Assembly (NCBI GenBank): GCA_029747585.1
Contig: JAPEVF010000608.1
Span: 1-27,780, forward strand
DNA: 27,780 bases
Reading direction: 5' to 3'
Source of the DNA: Pleurotus djamor
Taxonomy: Eukaryota; Basidiomycota; Agaricomycetes; Agaricales; Pleurotaceae
The position numbers were made by a program, and so were the translations under genes. How positions within the stretch are numbered: position 1 is the first letter of the stretch; each line of letters starts with the position of its first letter. The notes beneath the pieces are model-generated. The model was not told the origin of the DNA. It was given only the letters and a program-made list of their open reading frames with translations, and did no database searches. This document shows, in pieces, positions 1 through 10,948 of the stretch.

Positions 1-1068
1 GAATGTTATCCGAAGAATGAAAATGGACTCAAACTATCTCTGCAGTATATTCCGATGTGTATGCCAAACCTGGAGAGCTTGTCTTTGTTTTGTCGCACCA
101 AAGACCAGCCAGATCTCAGCAAGGAACTCGTCGAAGTTCTCCCGAGTCTTGCCCGTTTACGCCAGGTTAATATCCCAGCGGCACAGCTTACCCCTCGAGT
201 CACTCAGACGTTGTCAAAAATCCCGTCGTTGAGATCCTTGGAGGGCCATGGGTACCATGAAAACTTGGAAGGGACATTTTCCACCAAGCTGAATTCCACG
301 AGTTTCCCCGCGTTGGTGGAACTCAAGCTCGATACAACTTTCAGTAGGGCCACGTCCTGCCTTCGTCCTGATTTCTCTCTCGCGTCTCTCAGGAACCTTT
401 CTTTCGTTGAATGTGGCAAAGTCAGCCCTCAAACTTACAAGCTTCTCATCAATCATGTTACTCAGAGCGCACCCCTCCTCGAGTCATTATCGATGTCTTT
501 TGATGATGAAGATGCTTATGACTACATCAAATTGCCACTGTCGTACCCAGCCCTCAAACCACTTCTATCTTGCACGAACATCTCCTCTCTCACAATCTCG
601 TACCCAGTTCCTTTTGACCTGGAAGAAGCCGAGCTTGTGGCTCTCGTGTCAGCTCTTCCGTCTCTTCGCTGCCTAGACCTCGGCAAGTGCTATCGTGCCA
701 TAGGCACCCGGCCTGTAACTACTTTATCAACCCTTTCAACGCTCGCTCCCCTATGCGATTCTCTCGAATATCTGCGTCTCCATATGATGTTTGACAGCGC
801 GGCACCCTCGAACCTTCAGGCAGTACCCAACCCACCCACCCCCTTCCGTCGTCTGAAAACCCTTCATTCATGGGACTCTCCTATACGATCACCCATCTCA
901 GTCGCGTTGTTTCTGAGTCGACTACTACCAACGTCATGCTCAGTTGAGTTTCGTCATTGTGGTGACAATTTGAGGGAAGAAAATTGGAGTCATATGGTAT
1001 CGGCCCTGGAGGCCATTTGGATAGGTTACTGTGATGTTAGGCGGAAACATCAGGGATTTTACAAGTAA
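1..1068 (+). CDS. F-box/LRR-type protein, 3' part (5' end outside window)
   Basis: The reading frame is already open at base 1 and runs 355 codons to TAA at 1066-1068, so the N-terminus (presumably with the F-box) lies upstream of the window. The protein consists of irregular leucine-rich repeats with phrases such as LPSLRCLDLGKCY and TLSTLAPLCDSLEYLRLH, the layout of the large Agaricomycete F-box/LRR family. Such proteins are usually substrate receptors of SCF ubiquitin ligases; the substrate here is unknown. It is clearly paralogous, block by block, to the gene at 24279-25772, whose F-box exon is visible. No frameshift is seen. The first in-frame ATG (55) is internal by comparison with the paralogue and should not be taken as the start. 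Confidence 0.8.
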   Translation, partial: ECYPKNENGLKLSLQYIPMCMPNLESLSLFCRTKDQPDLSKELVEVLPSLARLRQVNIPAAQLTPRVTQTLSKIPSLRSLEGHGYHENLEGTFSTKLNSTSFPALVELKLDTTFSRATSCLRPDFSLASLRNLSFVECGKVSPQTYKLLINHVTQSAPLLESLSMSFDDEDAYDYIKLPLSYPALKPLLSCTNISSLTISYPVPFDLEEAELVALVSALPSLRCLDLGKCYRAIGTRPVTTLSTLSTLAPLCDSLEYLRLHMMFDSAAPSNLQAVPNPPTPFRRLKTLHSWDSPIRSPISVALFLSRLLPTSCSVEFRHCGDNLREENWSHMVSALEAIWIGYCDVRRKHQGFYK

Positions 1069-1316
1069 CTTTTTTTGAGCTTGCTCGAGCTTGCTTGAGC
1101 TCAAGCAAGCTCGGAAAGGTTGAAAAGCATGATTTAAGCCCAAAAGGCCACAAGCGACGTAGGGTATACAAAAAAGTGCGATGGCGTGAATCTAGTCGAA
1201 GCAAGAAAAGTTAAAAANGTCGACCGAAAAGTAAGAAAAGCTGATTAAAGTTAATAAGTAATGTAAATCTGGATAGTAATTGAAGCGTCTATGAAAATTG
1301 TCTATCTTGATCCCCA
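1069..1316. other. Intergenic stretch between F-box gene and Plavaka-side gene
   Basis: AT-rich, with no coding signal. It holds the perfect palindrome at 1087-1112 and a purine-rich stretch with N at 1218. The left end of the Plavaka element probably lies here, but I could not fix terminal repeats or a target duplication. Confidence 0.5.
1087..1112. repeat. Perfect 26-bp palindrome (GAGCTTGCTTGAG and its complement)
   Basis: The 26 bases equal their own reverse complement, centred on GAGCTC. It starts 19 bp after the F-box stop codon. A preceding partial copy (gagcttgctc at 1077-1086) suggests local duplication. It could form a hairpin in the 3' UTR transcript or a cruciform in DNA. Confidence 0.85.
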
Positions 1317-3512
1317 CTACTCAGCGTCGGAAATGGGCAAGGCTGACCGGCATATATCAAGGCGAGATTCATCGTATTCATCCGACTCTGACTCTACGGT
1401 GTGTGTGCAGGAGTCAAGGACTTTCTTCCAAAATGCTTCACTGAGGTTCTCAAAGTTCTTCGCATATTGTCGAACCCAGGTGTTGCAAGACGTCGCACTG
1501 AACCCTCCAGCTGGTTCCACATATGCCCCATGTTTGAACCCTCGGACAACTCTCTCACACTAGCACCACGGCGTGAGATTGAGCGACTGATGACCACAGA
1601 GAATATTGGAACGCACCGTAGTCAGGAGGAGAATGAAGAGTCCTTGAGGCGGTCCGTGGTTGATGTATGAGTCTTCCTTATCTCGGAGGAAGCGTCCAGC
1701 AAGGCGAAGAAGGAAAGGGGAGCGGAGGAAACCTGCGGGTTGCTATGCCGTGTCAGCCAAGTGGCTTGATGGTGTTGTAGCCCATAACAATCACCTTATA
1801 GTCAGGGTGATTTGCTAGCCATATGCCGTCTTGCGGGATAGGCTCTTCATAAAATAGCGGACCACCATACGTCGCCCGAAACCATTTGGTCCATGCGATT
1901 ACTTCACCTGCACTCCCAAGATCCCCCAAATAATATGTTTGTAGATCCTCGAGCACGCTACTGTAAATCTTTCCGCGCTTTTCAATGACTCTTTGGACAC
2001 CCTGAATGATTATGGAAAGTATGTAAGAGATGTATCCAAAGTATATGAAAGGCAACGACAGACTCACAATACGATACAATGTGTCATCATTCTCGAGCGT
2101 CACATTGAGGGTTGGCCAGACTGCGTTGAAGGCATTACGGGAAACGGCGAGAAATTCCGCGCTTGACTGTGAAAATGCGTCGAAAGGACTGGAGGAGGCG
2201 TAAAGTGCGCTGAACAATGTTGCGAAGTATTTGTCTTTGAGAGAGATGATGATGGAGGGTAGCAGACGTAGGGATGATCCGCCTTTGGGCATCTGGAACC
2301 CCGCGGGAATGTTGGACGCCGCCGTCGAACCTTTGCGCGCCTTTTTGAGAACAATGACTTCTTCCTCATCCTCATCGCTTTCCACAGGCGCGGCCGCTTT
2401 CTGTTTACGACTAAGCGAAGGTTTCTTTTGCTTAACCTCGGGTGCCGCAACCAGCTTCAGAGTAATCAGCAAATGTGAGGAGACTGTCAAGCTACAGGAT
2501 ACTCACCTGGTTTTTTCGCCTCACATTACGCTGCGCTGGTTGCTGCATCTTCGCGTTTACAGCTTTCCTGTCAAATTTCTCGGGGGACGGCGGATAGTTT
2601 GGTCGGGTAGACTCTGCAAGACCATCGTCAAGAGCAAAGGGGGCTTCCTTCGCCTGGGCTGCTTGCTGTTGTAGCCACAAAGGGTTGAAACCTGTTGCGG
2701 CCGCCAGCCTTGAAACATAGTGAGTAACCCTATCTGTCTCTTATCCGTCTAGACTCTGGAGTGCTTACTGTTTCTTGTTGTTCCCTTTAGGTTTGACAGC
2801 AGCTTGCTTTGTCTTGCGGCTGGCAATTTCTTCTCGAAGCTTCGGCGCGACCTGCTCAGGATTGTTATTGCGTCCCATGGTATTCTGAAACTGGCCGACC
2901 TTTTTTNCGCCCCCGAGACTTTTCAACATTCTTACTACTCCCTTCATTGCCCTCCGAGTCATCTTCAACGTCTGAAAATGACATTTGTTCCAAACCTGCA
3001 AACTCCCCTTCATCACTCTGGTGCACGTCCAACACGTCTGACATTCGCCGAATTCGCTGTGCTCGCTCTTGTGACTGTACAAACGACTCATCAACTTCCA
3101 TCTTGAGTAGCGCTTCTTTTGACTCCTCAACGGCCTGTTGACGCATTTGGGCATCGGCAGCCTTGGCGGCTTTCGCAGCCTTGGTTGCCGCTGCCTTTGT
3201 TTGCTTCTCCATCCTAATCACTGGGTCCTGAGTAGGGTTTCGGCCTTTGCGAGTGGGAAGAGTTCGTGAAGGCGCTGCTGGTGTAACTCGGCCACGACGC
3301 TGAAATGGGGTGAGAAGTCAGTAACATATCTCTTCAATCTTAGTGCCGTAACGCACCTTCGCAGGCACCGGGTCTACGGCGTCCGCCACACTTTCAGCAC
3401 CTCCATCAAATGGGGCATCGCCAGCAGCCGTGTCAGGTGGGTTCTTCCGCTTGGTGCCCTTGGGTTGAGCCGAATTGGATACTGACGTTGCTGTAGTGCG
3501 TCCTCGTGCCAT
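1317..3512 (-). CDS. Uncharacterised Agaricomycete protein, divergent partner of the Plavaka transposase
   Basis: Seven exons in phase, in transcript order: 3512-3357, 3299-2769, 2708-2507, 2454-2068, 2001-1795, 1742-1617, 1559-1317; introns are 52-66 bp with GT-AG ends. Translation gives 616 aa if the N at 2907 (in a T run) is treated as a spurious base; counted as a base it breaks the frame. The N-terminal third is Lys/Ala-rich and probably helical (about residues 75-125), followed by acidic tracts (VESDEDEEE near 320). The C-terminal half (about 345-600) looks like a folded domain ending in phrases such as GFLRSPFLL, HGPPQGLFIL and YAKNFENLSEAFWKKVLDSC. I remember similar proteins as numerous in Agaricomycete genomes but know no function. 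The start ATG (3510-3512) lies 165 bp from the transposase start, so the two may share a promoter. No transmembrane segment or signal peptide remains after splicing; the 2002-2067 intron would otherwise read as a hydrophobic stretch. Confidence 0.75.
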
Positions 3513-3677
3513 CGCCCAAATGCAGGAAGGTGGAACTGAGGTTGGGGCTTACAAGTTACAACACGACTAAAAGCAAAATGGGTCAATATATATATTTGGA
3601 GTTCCGACCGTGTGGACATGTTTGTATAACGAGTATTGCAACTATTTGTATCCCAACCACCTCAACCAAGCCACTTG
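3513..3677. promoter_or_regulatory. Divergent promoter region between partner gene and Plavaka transposase
   Basis: This 165-bp gap separates two opposed start codons. It contains an alternating AT run (atatatatatt, about 3586-3596) that could serve as TATA element for either side. The short spacing implies a shared bidirectional promoter; this is inferred from layout. Confidence 0.5.
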
Positions 3678-5622
3678 ATGGATGCCAGCACGCCTCTCAT
3701 TTCTTGTCAAATTCCTGCATGCAAGCAGCTCTTTTCATCGCAACGCACGAGAGACCAACATATGAATACTGTCCACGCTACCAATCTGAGACCTGCTCAG
3801 AACTTGGATCCCCAGGGTATGGATTGGACCCATCCTTATCTTTCAGGTGTGTGGAATCGGTACCTCTCCTTACGAAGTCTCTTATAGTGGAATTTATAGC
3901 GCGAGCATGTAACGAAGATGGTGTATTTTTAGCACCAGGGATGCCGCCGCCTCCATTTCTTCCATTGGATGCTACCCCGACCAATCCTTGGAGTCCGTTT
4001 CGTGACAGGCTGGAGTTTGAGTTCGCCGATTACCACTTCAGTGCCCTTCAGGACTCAGAAGCGTCAATCAACCGTGGCCTCGAACTTTGGGCTGCTGAAG
4101 CGATCAAGTCAGGCTCTGACGCTCCCTGGAGCCGAGCAGATGAGCTCCACGCAGTAATTGATACGATACAGGAAGGTCATAACCCTTGGTATACAGTCCC
4201 TTTCCGCTACACTGGGCCACTCCCATCTAAACCGCCGAAATGGATGCTCGAGTCGTACGAATTGTGCACACGCGATGCTCGCCTCCTTCTGCATGAACAG
4301 CTGTCAAGCCCAGATTTTGATGGTCACTTCGACTATGTTCCCTACCGCCAGTTTGATTCAAATGGTGATCGAGTGTGGTCAAACCTGATGTCTGGAGATT
4401 GGGCGGCGAAACAAGCGGTATGTGCTAGTGCCCATGATACGACGATTTGGTCTGATCTCATCACTTTAACTTCCCGATAATTCTACAGGACTTGGTTGCG
4501 CAGGATCCAGCAACCCATGGGTCCATGTTGGTGAGCATCGTTGCTGGTAGCGACAAAACGGTGGCCTCAGTCGCCACTGGTCATCAAGAATTTCATCCGG
4601 TGTACATTGGTCCTGGGAACCTTCATAATGCGAGCCGACGGCAGCATGGGAATGGTATGCTACCAACTGCCATTCTTCCCATCCCCAAAGCAAGTCAGCG
4701 GGAGCGTTCAACGGTTCAATATCAAAGTTTTTGTCGCCAGCTGTACCACGCCTGCTTGCGTTACATCTGGAATCCATTGGTGCCGTTCATGACCCAACCC
4801 GACATCGTACGCTGCCCCGATGGACATTTTCGACGTGCCATCTACTCAGCAGGGCCATATATTGCTGATTACCCTGAGCAAGTGTGGCTCTCTGGCATTG
4901 TTGCGAACTGGTGTCCAAAGTACGAGGCCATTTTCCCTACTAGCCTAATGTCCCAGTGTATAGTCTAATGAACATATTTCTTCCAGATGCGATGCCAAAC
5001 CTAACCACCTAGATGATCCAGGCGCTCATCTACGCACACACGAGAAGGCCGACTTCCTACTTGATCATTTTGATCCAGGAATAGTTTGGGATGAATATGG
5101 AATTCGAAGCGATGTTGTGGTGAGCATGAGTCTTATGACTTACAATGTACGGTACAATCTCTTATCTGTCCTCGCATTCAGCCCTTCACTCATGATCTAC
5201 CTCGAGCCGACATTCATGAGCTGATCAGTCCAGATCTCCTCCATCAGCTGATCAAGGGCGTTTTTAAAGACCACCTCGTGACGTGGGTGGGGGACTACCT
5301 CCGAAAGACCCATGGGAAAACGCATGGTCTGCGAATTATCCAAGACATCGACAGACGGTATGTTTAGTCACTGTCTGATTAACGCGTCGCTTACTCACAC
5401 ATTCTGTAGCATCTCTGCTGTGCCTGTGTATCCGGGACTTCGGAGATTCCCTGATGGTCGAGACTTCAACCAGTGGACAGGAAATGATTCGCGTGCACTA
5501 ATGAAGGTGAGATATCCACAAATTCCCTCCGAGAGTATCCGTGTTCATGTTACCTAACCCTGTAGGTTTACTTGTCTGCCATCAGCGGTCATGTCCCTGA
5601 CGATATGGTCCAGTGCATTTCC
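3678..5622 (+). pseudogene. Plavaka transposase, 5' portion, interrupted by the KDZ insertion
   Basis: Exons: 3678-3846, 3900-4417, 4489-4919, 4987-5119, 5182-5357, 5410-5506 and 5566-5622; an alternative first splice 3816/3888 is also in phase. The ATG at 3678 is chosen because it opens directly into a C2H2 zinc finger (C-x4-C-x12-H-x4-H, residues 10-33), usual at the Plavaka N-terminus. Family landmarks follow: WSNLMSGDWAAKQ, GSDKTVASVATG, HPVYIGPGNLHNASRR, YIADYPEQVW, PFTHDLPRADIHELI, KGVFKDHLVTW and GLRRFPDGRDFNQWTG. Plavaka belongs to the CMC (CACTA-Mirage-Chapaev) group of DNA transposons and cuts and pastes its own element. The frame is open up to the cut at codons Cys-Ile-Ser (5614-5622); read onward it stops in the inserted terminus. 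The rest of the protein is at 22640-23917. The gene is split by insertion, not decayed. Confidence 0.92.
5614..5622. repeat. Target site duplication, left copy (TGCATTTCC)
   Basis: Nine bases of Plavaka coding sequence directly left of the KDZ terminus, repeated exactly at 22631-22639. A preceding G also matches (5613 and 22630), but in the right copy that G fits as the last base of the element, whose complement gives the CA terminus. KDZ elements are known to make 8-9 bp duplications. Confidence 0.93.
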
Positions 5623-5720
5623 CAGTACCCTCAGTCCACACGTAAGTAAAACAAGGACAGCGGACGGATTATCCGGCCGTATAACTATGTCAGCTGTCGC
5701 CGGCGGATGGATATATCAGC
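5623..5720 (+). repeat. KDZ left terminal inverted repeat
   Basis: Imperfect inverted repeat of 22533-22630. Best matches are the outermost CA-TACC/CAGTC block, CAGCGGACGGAT at 5658-5669 and the 21-bp block 5698-5718. Positions relative to the end agree within 1 bp, which fixes the element boundary. Likely transposase-binding and cleavage region. Confidence 0.9.
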
Positions 5721-6813
5721 GCCTTGTTAGCTTCATCGTTTGGATAATATCCATCTACAATAGGCCTTCTGCAAACGTTCGCTGATAGCTGACAGGTATA
5801 TCCTCGCCCCAGCTGAGCTGCGTCAGTTAGCGGGTAGGATCTCAAGTATACCTTCGTCAGGCGTATGGATATTTCAATTAAGTTTCACTATAACCTCTCA
5901 GATTTCCTGTTGCATCGCATCCGACCATAGTATGACTGTGTCCGCTGGGATATTATCTGATTACTTCTCATCTATGTCCGTCCTGATGCTCTGCGCCCAC
6001 TATTATGGTGACGCCCAGTTTGATACACTACGGGGGTGAGCACATATCCAACAGTTGGCTCATCCCAGTCTATCTACGTCCGCCGGTCCGAAAATCCTAC
6101 CTAGTTGAGCTACGTCCGCTGGTTCCTCCACGGCTGGATAATCCCAACGTAGTTAAGCTATGTCAGGTGGTCGAGATATTCTCACCTAAGTCAAACCACG
6201 TCCGCTGTTTCCTTCAAAAAGGGATAATCCTGACGTAGTTAAGCTATGTCAGCTTGTCAGAATATCCCGCCTAAGTCAAACTACGTCCGCTGGTTCCTTC
6301 AAAAAAGGGATAATCCTGACGCAGTTAAGCTATGTCAGGTGGTCGAGATATTCTCACCTAAGTCAAACTACGTCAGCTTGTCAGAATATCCCGCCTAAGT
6401 CAAGCTTAAGTCAACTACACAAAATTATTTGTTGCGTTCAGGCCAGCACAGAGCAAAGGGGAAAATCACAAATAGGTATATTTCCTAGAAACCAGTCTAG
6501 GCAGAAAAGGCTTGATTGATATACAGGGAGTTGTTAAAGAAAAGAAGGCATGGATAGGCGAAAAAAGCATTAAAAGTTGAAAGTCAAGGTAGGTAGGGGA
6601 TGAAGAGAGAGAGAAGAGAAGCGTCGGGGGAGGAAGGGTAAGCNAAGAAATCACGAAGNGATATGCGAACTGCGAGGAAAAGAGAGTGATGGCGGCCGGG
6701 GGAGACAATGGCCAAGAAGCAGAGACGGGGAAGAAACGATGTGGACAAGAGGGAAAGAAAAACAGGCCTTCTTACCCGTGGATACTGGGACGGAGTATCA
6801 TATCATCTGCTCT
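5721..6813. other. Left subterminal non-coding region of the KDZ element
   Basis: No gene is seen. The first half is rich in GTCCGCTG-type motifs and short related phrases (ctacgtccg, gttaagctatgtcag). The 86-bp tandem repeat is at 6136-6400. From about 6420 to 6735 the sequence is purine-rich, with Ns at 6644 and 6659, and forms the 3' flank of the minus-strand gene that ends at 6814. Confidence 0.7.
6136..6400 (+). repeat. 86-bp tandem subterminal repeat, about three copies
   Basis: Copies begin with ggataatcc at 6136, 6222 and 6308, an exact 86-bp period. Each contains a (g)acg-agttaagctatgtcag block, an agatattctc or agaatatccc block, cctaagtcaaa and acgtccgctg (acgtcagctt in the last). 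Related single copies extend leftwards to about 6060. Subterminal arrays of this kind usually serve as extra transposase-binding sites. Confidence 0.85.
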
Positions 6814-9800
6814 CTACCCCGACTTCTTTTGGCCGCGAGTCTTTGGCTGAATGGCCTTGAGGGCCGCTTCATACTTTCCAGTCTTGGCAGCGCGTCCTTC
6901 CCTCTTCCTGTTCACAGGGTAGAAGATACATTCAGAGATGGGAGATGACGAAGATAAACTAAGACGTACTCTTGTGATCGCTTCCCGAGCAAAGTCGAAA
7001 GCGCATTAACCACGTCTCGAAAGGCCCTCCACTCATTGGACTTCTTGGAAACATTTCGGTTGACCATGTGCAGACCCCAAATCTTGGCAGCCCACATCGT
7101 AATGAGGAAGCCATGACCACCACGCTGCATGAAAGGGAGCATTGACGGGACAGACGCTTCCTTCGAAGCGTCGATACATTCAGTCAACCACTCTTGCAAC
7201 GAGGCGACTGTGTCTGCGCTTTCAATAAGAGTAGGTTCCTTGGTATCAGAGCCAGACAAAACCGCGGCAACCCATTCTTGAGCCTTCGGAGGAAGACCAG
7301 GGAACACGACCGGGGACTCATATGACTCGTCGACAGGCAGGGCTTTCTCTACCCCAACCCACGTGGTGCAAAGAAACCTCCAATGCGTACCCAACCGTCC
7401 CACATCGACCTTGAGGAAGCCGCAGACAGGTAGTAGCACTGAATACCTCCCCAGCGCGGCAGCGTTGGGTAGCAAGACAACGTCTGTGTTGACGGAGGGA
7501 GGGGCATTATGACCAGAAGACCCTGACGACATCGTGGATGAAGACACTGACGCCGTGGACTTGGCCTCATTAGATCGAGTAGACCGGGAAGAGGCGACGC
7601 TGGGCTTCGTAGAAGGAACGACTTCAGAATCAGAGTCGACGGCAGGGGGCGCATGATGTTTGGAAGATCCTGACGACGTCTTGGATGAAGCAGCGGTAGG
7701 CTTTGTAGAAGCAACGACTTCGATATCAGAGTCGACAGAGGAGGGGGCGTTGCGTTTGGAAGATCCTGACGACATTTTGGACGACGTGGTGCCTGACTTG
7801 ACCGAAATACTCGGAATTGAATCAGAATCGTCGCTGTGGACGTATACGGACCGAGACGACGACGAGGTTGCATGACGAGATGATGATGAGACTGCAGTAG
7901 AACTTCGAAGGAAGACATCAGAAACAAAACAGAGATGGGACACGGTTGAAATCATACCTTGAACTTGGCAGCTTTATCCCTTGAAGCAGCCGGCTGCACT
8001 CACGAAGCACCTCATCCTGATGCTTGAGCTGATAGTTGAAGGTATGCACATAAGGAGGTGCTCCACTCAGAGCAAAGGATTCGGGGTCATTGCTGGAGAA
8101 GCAAACGGTCGCGAAGTCACGTAGGACCATGCCGATGGCAAGCATCATCCCCTCCACGCCACGGCGATCCCCCAAGTTCTCACCCAGTCCTTGATGCGGG
8201 TTCTTCCTGAGATAGGCCAAGAACTCTTGGTAGCCTTGTTTAGAGTAAAACTCCTTGGGACACCATTCATCGCTGTAGTCCCAGCGACCCCATACGGGCA
8301 AGGCAGGAGTGATGGACACGAAACCGGGCTGAAAAAGAACAATGTCAGCACAGGGTACGTATAGATAAGGGATAAAGGTAAGAACACTACCTTCCAAGAT
8401 AGAAGACAGCGCAAAAGGGCCATATACTCTTGATGGTTGGGGGCCAGAGTCTCCAGGAACCCAAAACGCTCGACATCGGTAGCGGCAATGTCGACTGGCG
8501 CCAGGCGGTCAGTGACGGTTGGCTTCTTTACCAAACCAGGAGCGGCGTTGGAGGTTGAGGAGTCTTCGAGATGATGACCAGCCTTCGAGAGGTGCACCTT
8601 CTTGACCTTCTCCTCCGCAGAGTCACTGGAGGAGTCGTTGTCTGTGAGAATGACTCATCAGCAGATTGATTATACGAAAGAGGAAAGAATACGTACTGCT
8701 TGCGGACGTTTTGACTGGCTTGGTGTTGGGGGGAGACATTGAGGAGTCTTCGAGCTGATCATGAGCAACCTTCGAGAGACGTGCCTTCTTCTTGAGCTTC
8801 TCCTCAGCAGAGTTGCCGGAGGAGTCATTTTCTATGAGAATAAGTCGTCAGCAGACTGATAGATGAGGGGAGAAAGAGTACGTACCACTTGCAGACACCT
8901 TGGCTGACTTGCGTTTCTTGGCAGTTGGACGCGGCTGCGGCTTCTTGACAACTGGAGGCTCGTCAGCCTCAGATTCCACGACGAGATTCTGTTTTGGGCG
9001 GACGTTGGCGTTACGAGCGCTGGGCTTTGGAGGAGGGGGGANTAGTGTTGTCCTTCTGCTTGGGGCGCGGCTGGGAAACCTCGACATCAGAGTCAGAGTC
9101 CACGACCTGCCTCTGCTTGCCTTTCCAACGCGGCTGTGAAACCTCTATGTCAGACTCCATAGGCGGTGGTTTCGCGGCTGCGACCTTCGGATTCGTCTTC
9201 ACGCCTGTCGTAGCCGGGGGTTCTTGATCAATGTCGTCGCTATCAAAGTTGACAGGGTCATCGGAGCTAGAGGCGTTGTCGCTAACCTCAACATAGGCGA
9301 GGGGGACGTCAGTGGGAGCGCTAGGCTCTAGAGTCGTCCAAGAGGGGGTATCATCGCCCTTGACCGTTGGGAAGAAACTCAAGGGGACCTTCTGTTCCTT
9401 CTGACGCGCATGCCAGTGCTTCAGGAGGAGCAGAAGGGGACCCATCCTCATCCGGGACGGGTCTTCAAACCGAATCGGCACGTTCATTCCCTCAGGGGGG
9501 GNTTACGAACGCATCGGGGAGGAATTTGCGGTGGAGATATCGCTCAGGGTGCTGAGACATGAGGAACCAAGAAGGCGTGGCCAGACCAGTGCACTCATCT
9601 AACGTCAGATATTAGTATAAGTGGGATGAGATGGCCTGCGTAAGGCAGGGATTACTTACAGTGGACCTTCTTCACATATTGCCGAACATGAAGGCCGATA
9701 TGTTTTGCCCCCGTCGTTGGCGTTTGCAGCTTCGAGGGGTCCGGGACGACGTAATTTCCGGACTTGTCTTTCTCGATGACGATGCGGTCCTCTTTCTGCT

Positions 9801-10948
9801 TGCTACTGCCGTCCTTGGTAGCAGCAGGGTGATCGCCTAAATGAGCCTCAATCTTCTGCGTCCAGACTGTATGCCAAGAATCAACGGTGGCAGCTTCGAT
9901 TGCGTCCATAGGGACGACAGGACCTTGTCGTGTCTGAGCACTATATGGGAAACTGTCAGCATCAAAGGCGCAAAGGCAGCAAATAAACACTCACAATAGG
10001 GTATCCGCCCGCCCATCCTTCTGAACGTAGGATGCGAACATCATGACTACCATGCCGTACTGCTTATAAAGCGACTCGGTGATCTGGACCAAGGCCTTCT
10101 GTCCGTCCTTCTCAGCCAAGCTATGGGGAGAATGAGTACGTCATTGAAACACAGATGGAAAAGCTGCTAACCTCCGCTTATCCTCGTCCGGAGGTCCCTC
10201 GGCTCTCCATGCATCAGCGAGGGCCTTCTTTTCTTTCTTGATGTGTTTGGGTAGCCCCCCCCAGAACGCCTTTGCTGCAACATTCCAAGTAGTCAGGTTG
10301 AAGTTGCTTGGAATAGACACCCCATCTGGGATGACCATGCCACGCGTCCAATCCTCATCGTCACCTTCATCATCGATGTCAGCACCCTCGTCGTCGTTAC
10401 CGCCGCCATCGTCGCTGAGGTCATCGGCCTTGAACTCGGTGACGGACACTGCGGCGGATGGAATTTCTGCCACGCCGTCGCCTGGGTTGATGGCCTTGCC
10501 TTCCGAGTGCCAAGCTATGATGCGATTCATTTTGAGCCGGCGAGTCTTTGCAAGAAATTTGCGGAAGCCAAGTGCTGGGTCTTTAAGGGCGAGCATTCGG
10601 GCCGTGACGGGCTTGTACGGCTTCACCTTGGGCTTTTCCTGGCGACCTTGTGCAGGAGCCTCGCCCGTTTTCTGGGCAATCGCGAGCCTGGTCCTCTTCT
10701 CGTTCTTCAACCAGGTATCAACCTTCTACGTGTCATTAAATCCGAGTTAGACACTAATCAGTGAGGAAGGTAGTGACGGTACGTACTTTCCTCAAGGCCT
10801 CTTGGTTTGGAGCGTCATTGGGAAGATGAATCCCTTCCTTGTTCCAGAGAGCCTGGCTCCCTGCGATCGCAGCCGCCTTACGGTTGACGAGGGACTGCTT
10901 GTAGAAGGGTTCAAGGAGTTCCTTGATTTCGCTGGTAGCCGAGGTCAT
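6814..10948 (-). CDS. Large acidic Ser/Asp-rich protein of unknown function, KDZ cargo
   Basis: Ten exons in phase, in transcript order: 10948-10787, 10725-10172, 10120-9995, 9940-9660, 9598-8886, 8831-8697, 8641-8391, 8328-7958, 7902-6970, 6907-6814. Introns are 51-62 bp. The product is about 1205 aa once the Ns at 9502 and 9042, both in G runs, are treated as spurious; counted as bases, each breaks the frame. The N-terminal 370 residues look globular with an acidic patch (DDEGADIDDEGDDEDW). Residues about 450-740 are low-complexity and charged, with SD motifs (DSDSDVEVSQP) and Lys/Arg tracts that could be nuclear localisation signals (TAKKRKSAK). A compact block follows (about 740-865, from PGFVSITPALPVWGRWDYS), then three Ser-rich repeats (7467-7775) and a C-terminal domain ending KTRGQKKSG. 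Exons 6 and 7 are tandem duplicates with their introns. I do not recognise the family; a nuclear role is inference. Confidence 0.72.
7467..7775 (-). repeat. Three coding repeats of an SSGSS...D-E/VV unit
   Basis: Three copies of a Ser-rich unit starting at about 7775, 7679 and 7532 (minus strand): SSGSSKRNAPSSVDSDIEVV, SSGSSKHHAPPAVDSDSEVV and SSGSSGHNAPPSVNTDVVLL. The DSDxEVV part resembles a SUMO-interacting motif beside acidic or phosphorylatable Ser; that reading is tentative. Confidence 0.8.
8391..8885 (-). repeat. Tandem exon-intron duplication inside the acidic-protein gene
   Basis: Intron 8832-8885 plus exon 8697-8831 resembles intron 8642-8696 plus the first part of exon 8391-8641. 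Both introns start GTACGTA and share a TCTGCTGA block before the acceptor. The exons share DSS-(G/S)-(N/D)-SAEEK, LSK and LEDSS in the same order. Length and phase are conserved, so the duplication kept the frame. Confidence 0.85.

Noticed and set aside
2002..2067. Apparent membrane segment (LPFIYFGYISYILSIII) in the Plavaka-partner protein
   Set aside because: It coincides exactly with an in-frame 66-bp GTGAGT...ATTCAG intron; removing it gives a continuous family-like sequence.
3506..3677. Upstream extension of the Plavaka transposase reading frame
   Set aside because: The frame open from 3506 overlaps the partner gene's first codon and misses the zinc finger; the ATG at 3678 in another frame opens the finger and splices in phase.
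10238..10750. 170-codon plus-strand open frame
   Set aside because: Antisense to exon 2 of the acidic-protein gene, whose ten exons join in phase; low-complexity Ser/Pro reading typical of an antisense shadow.
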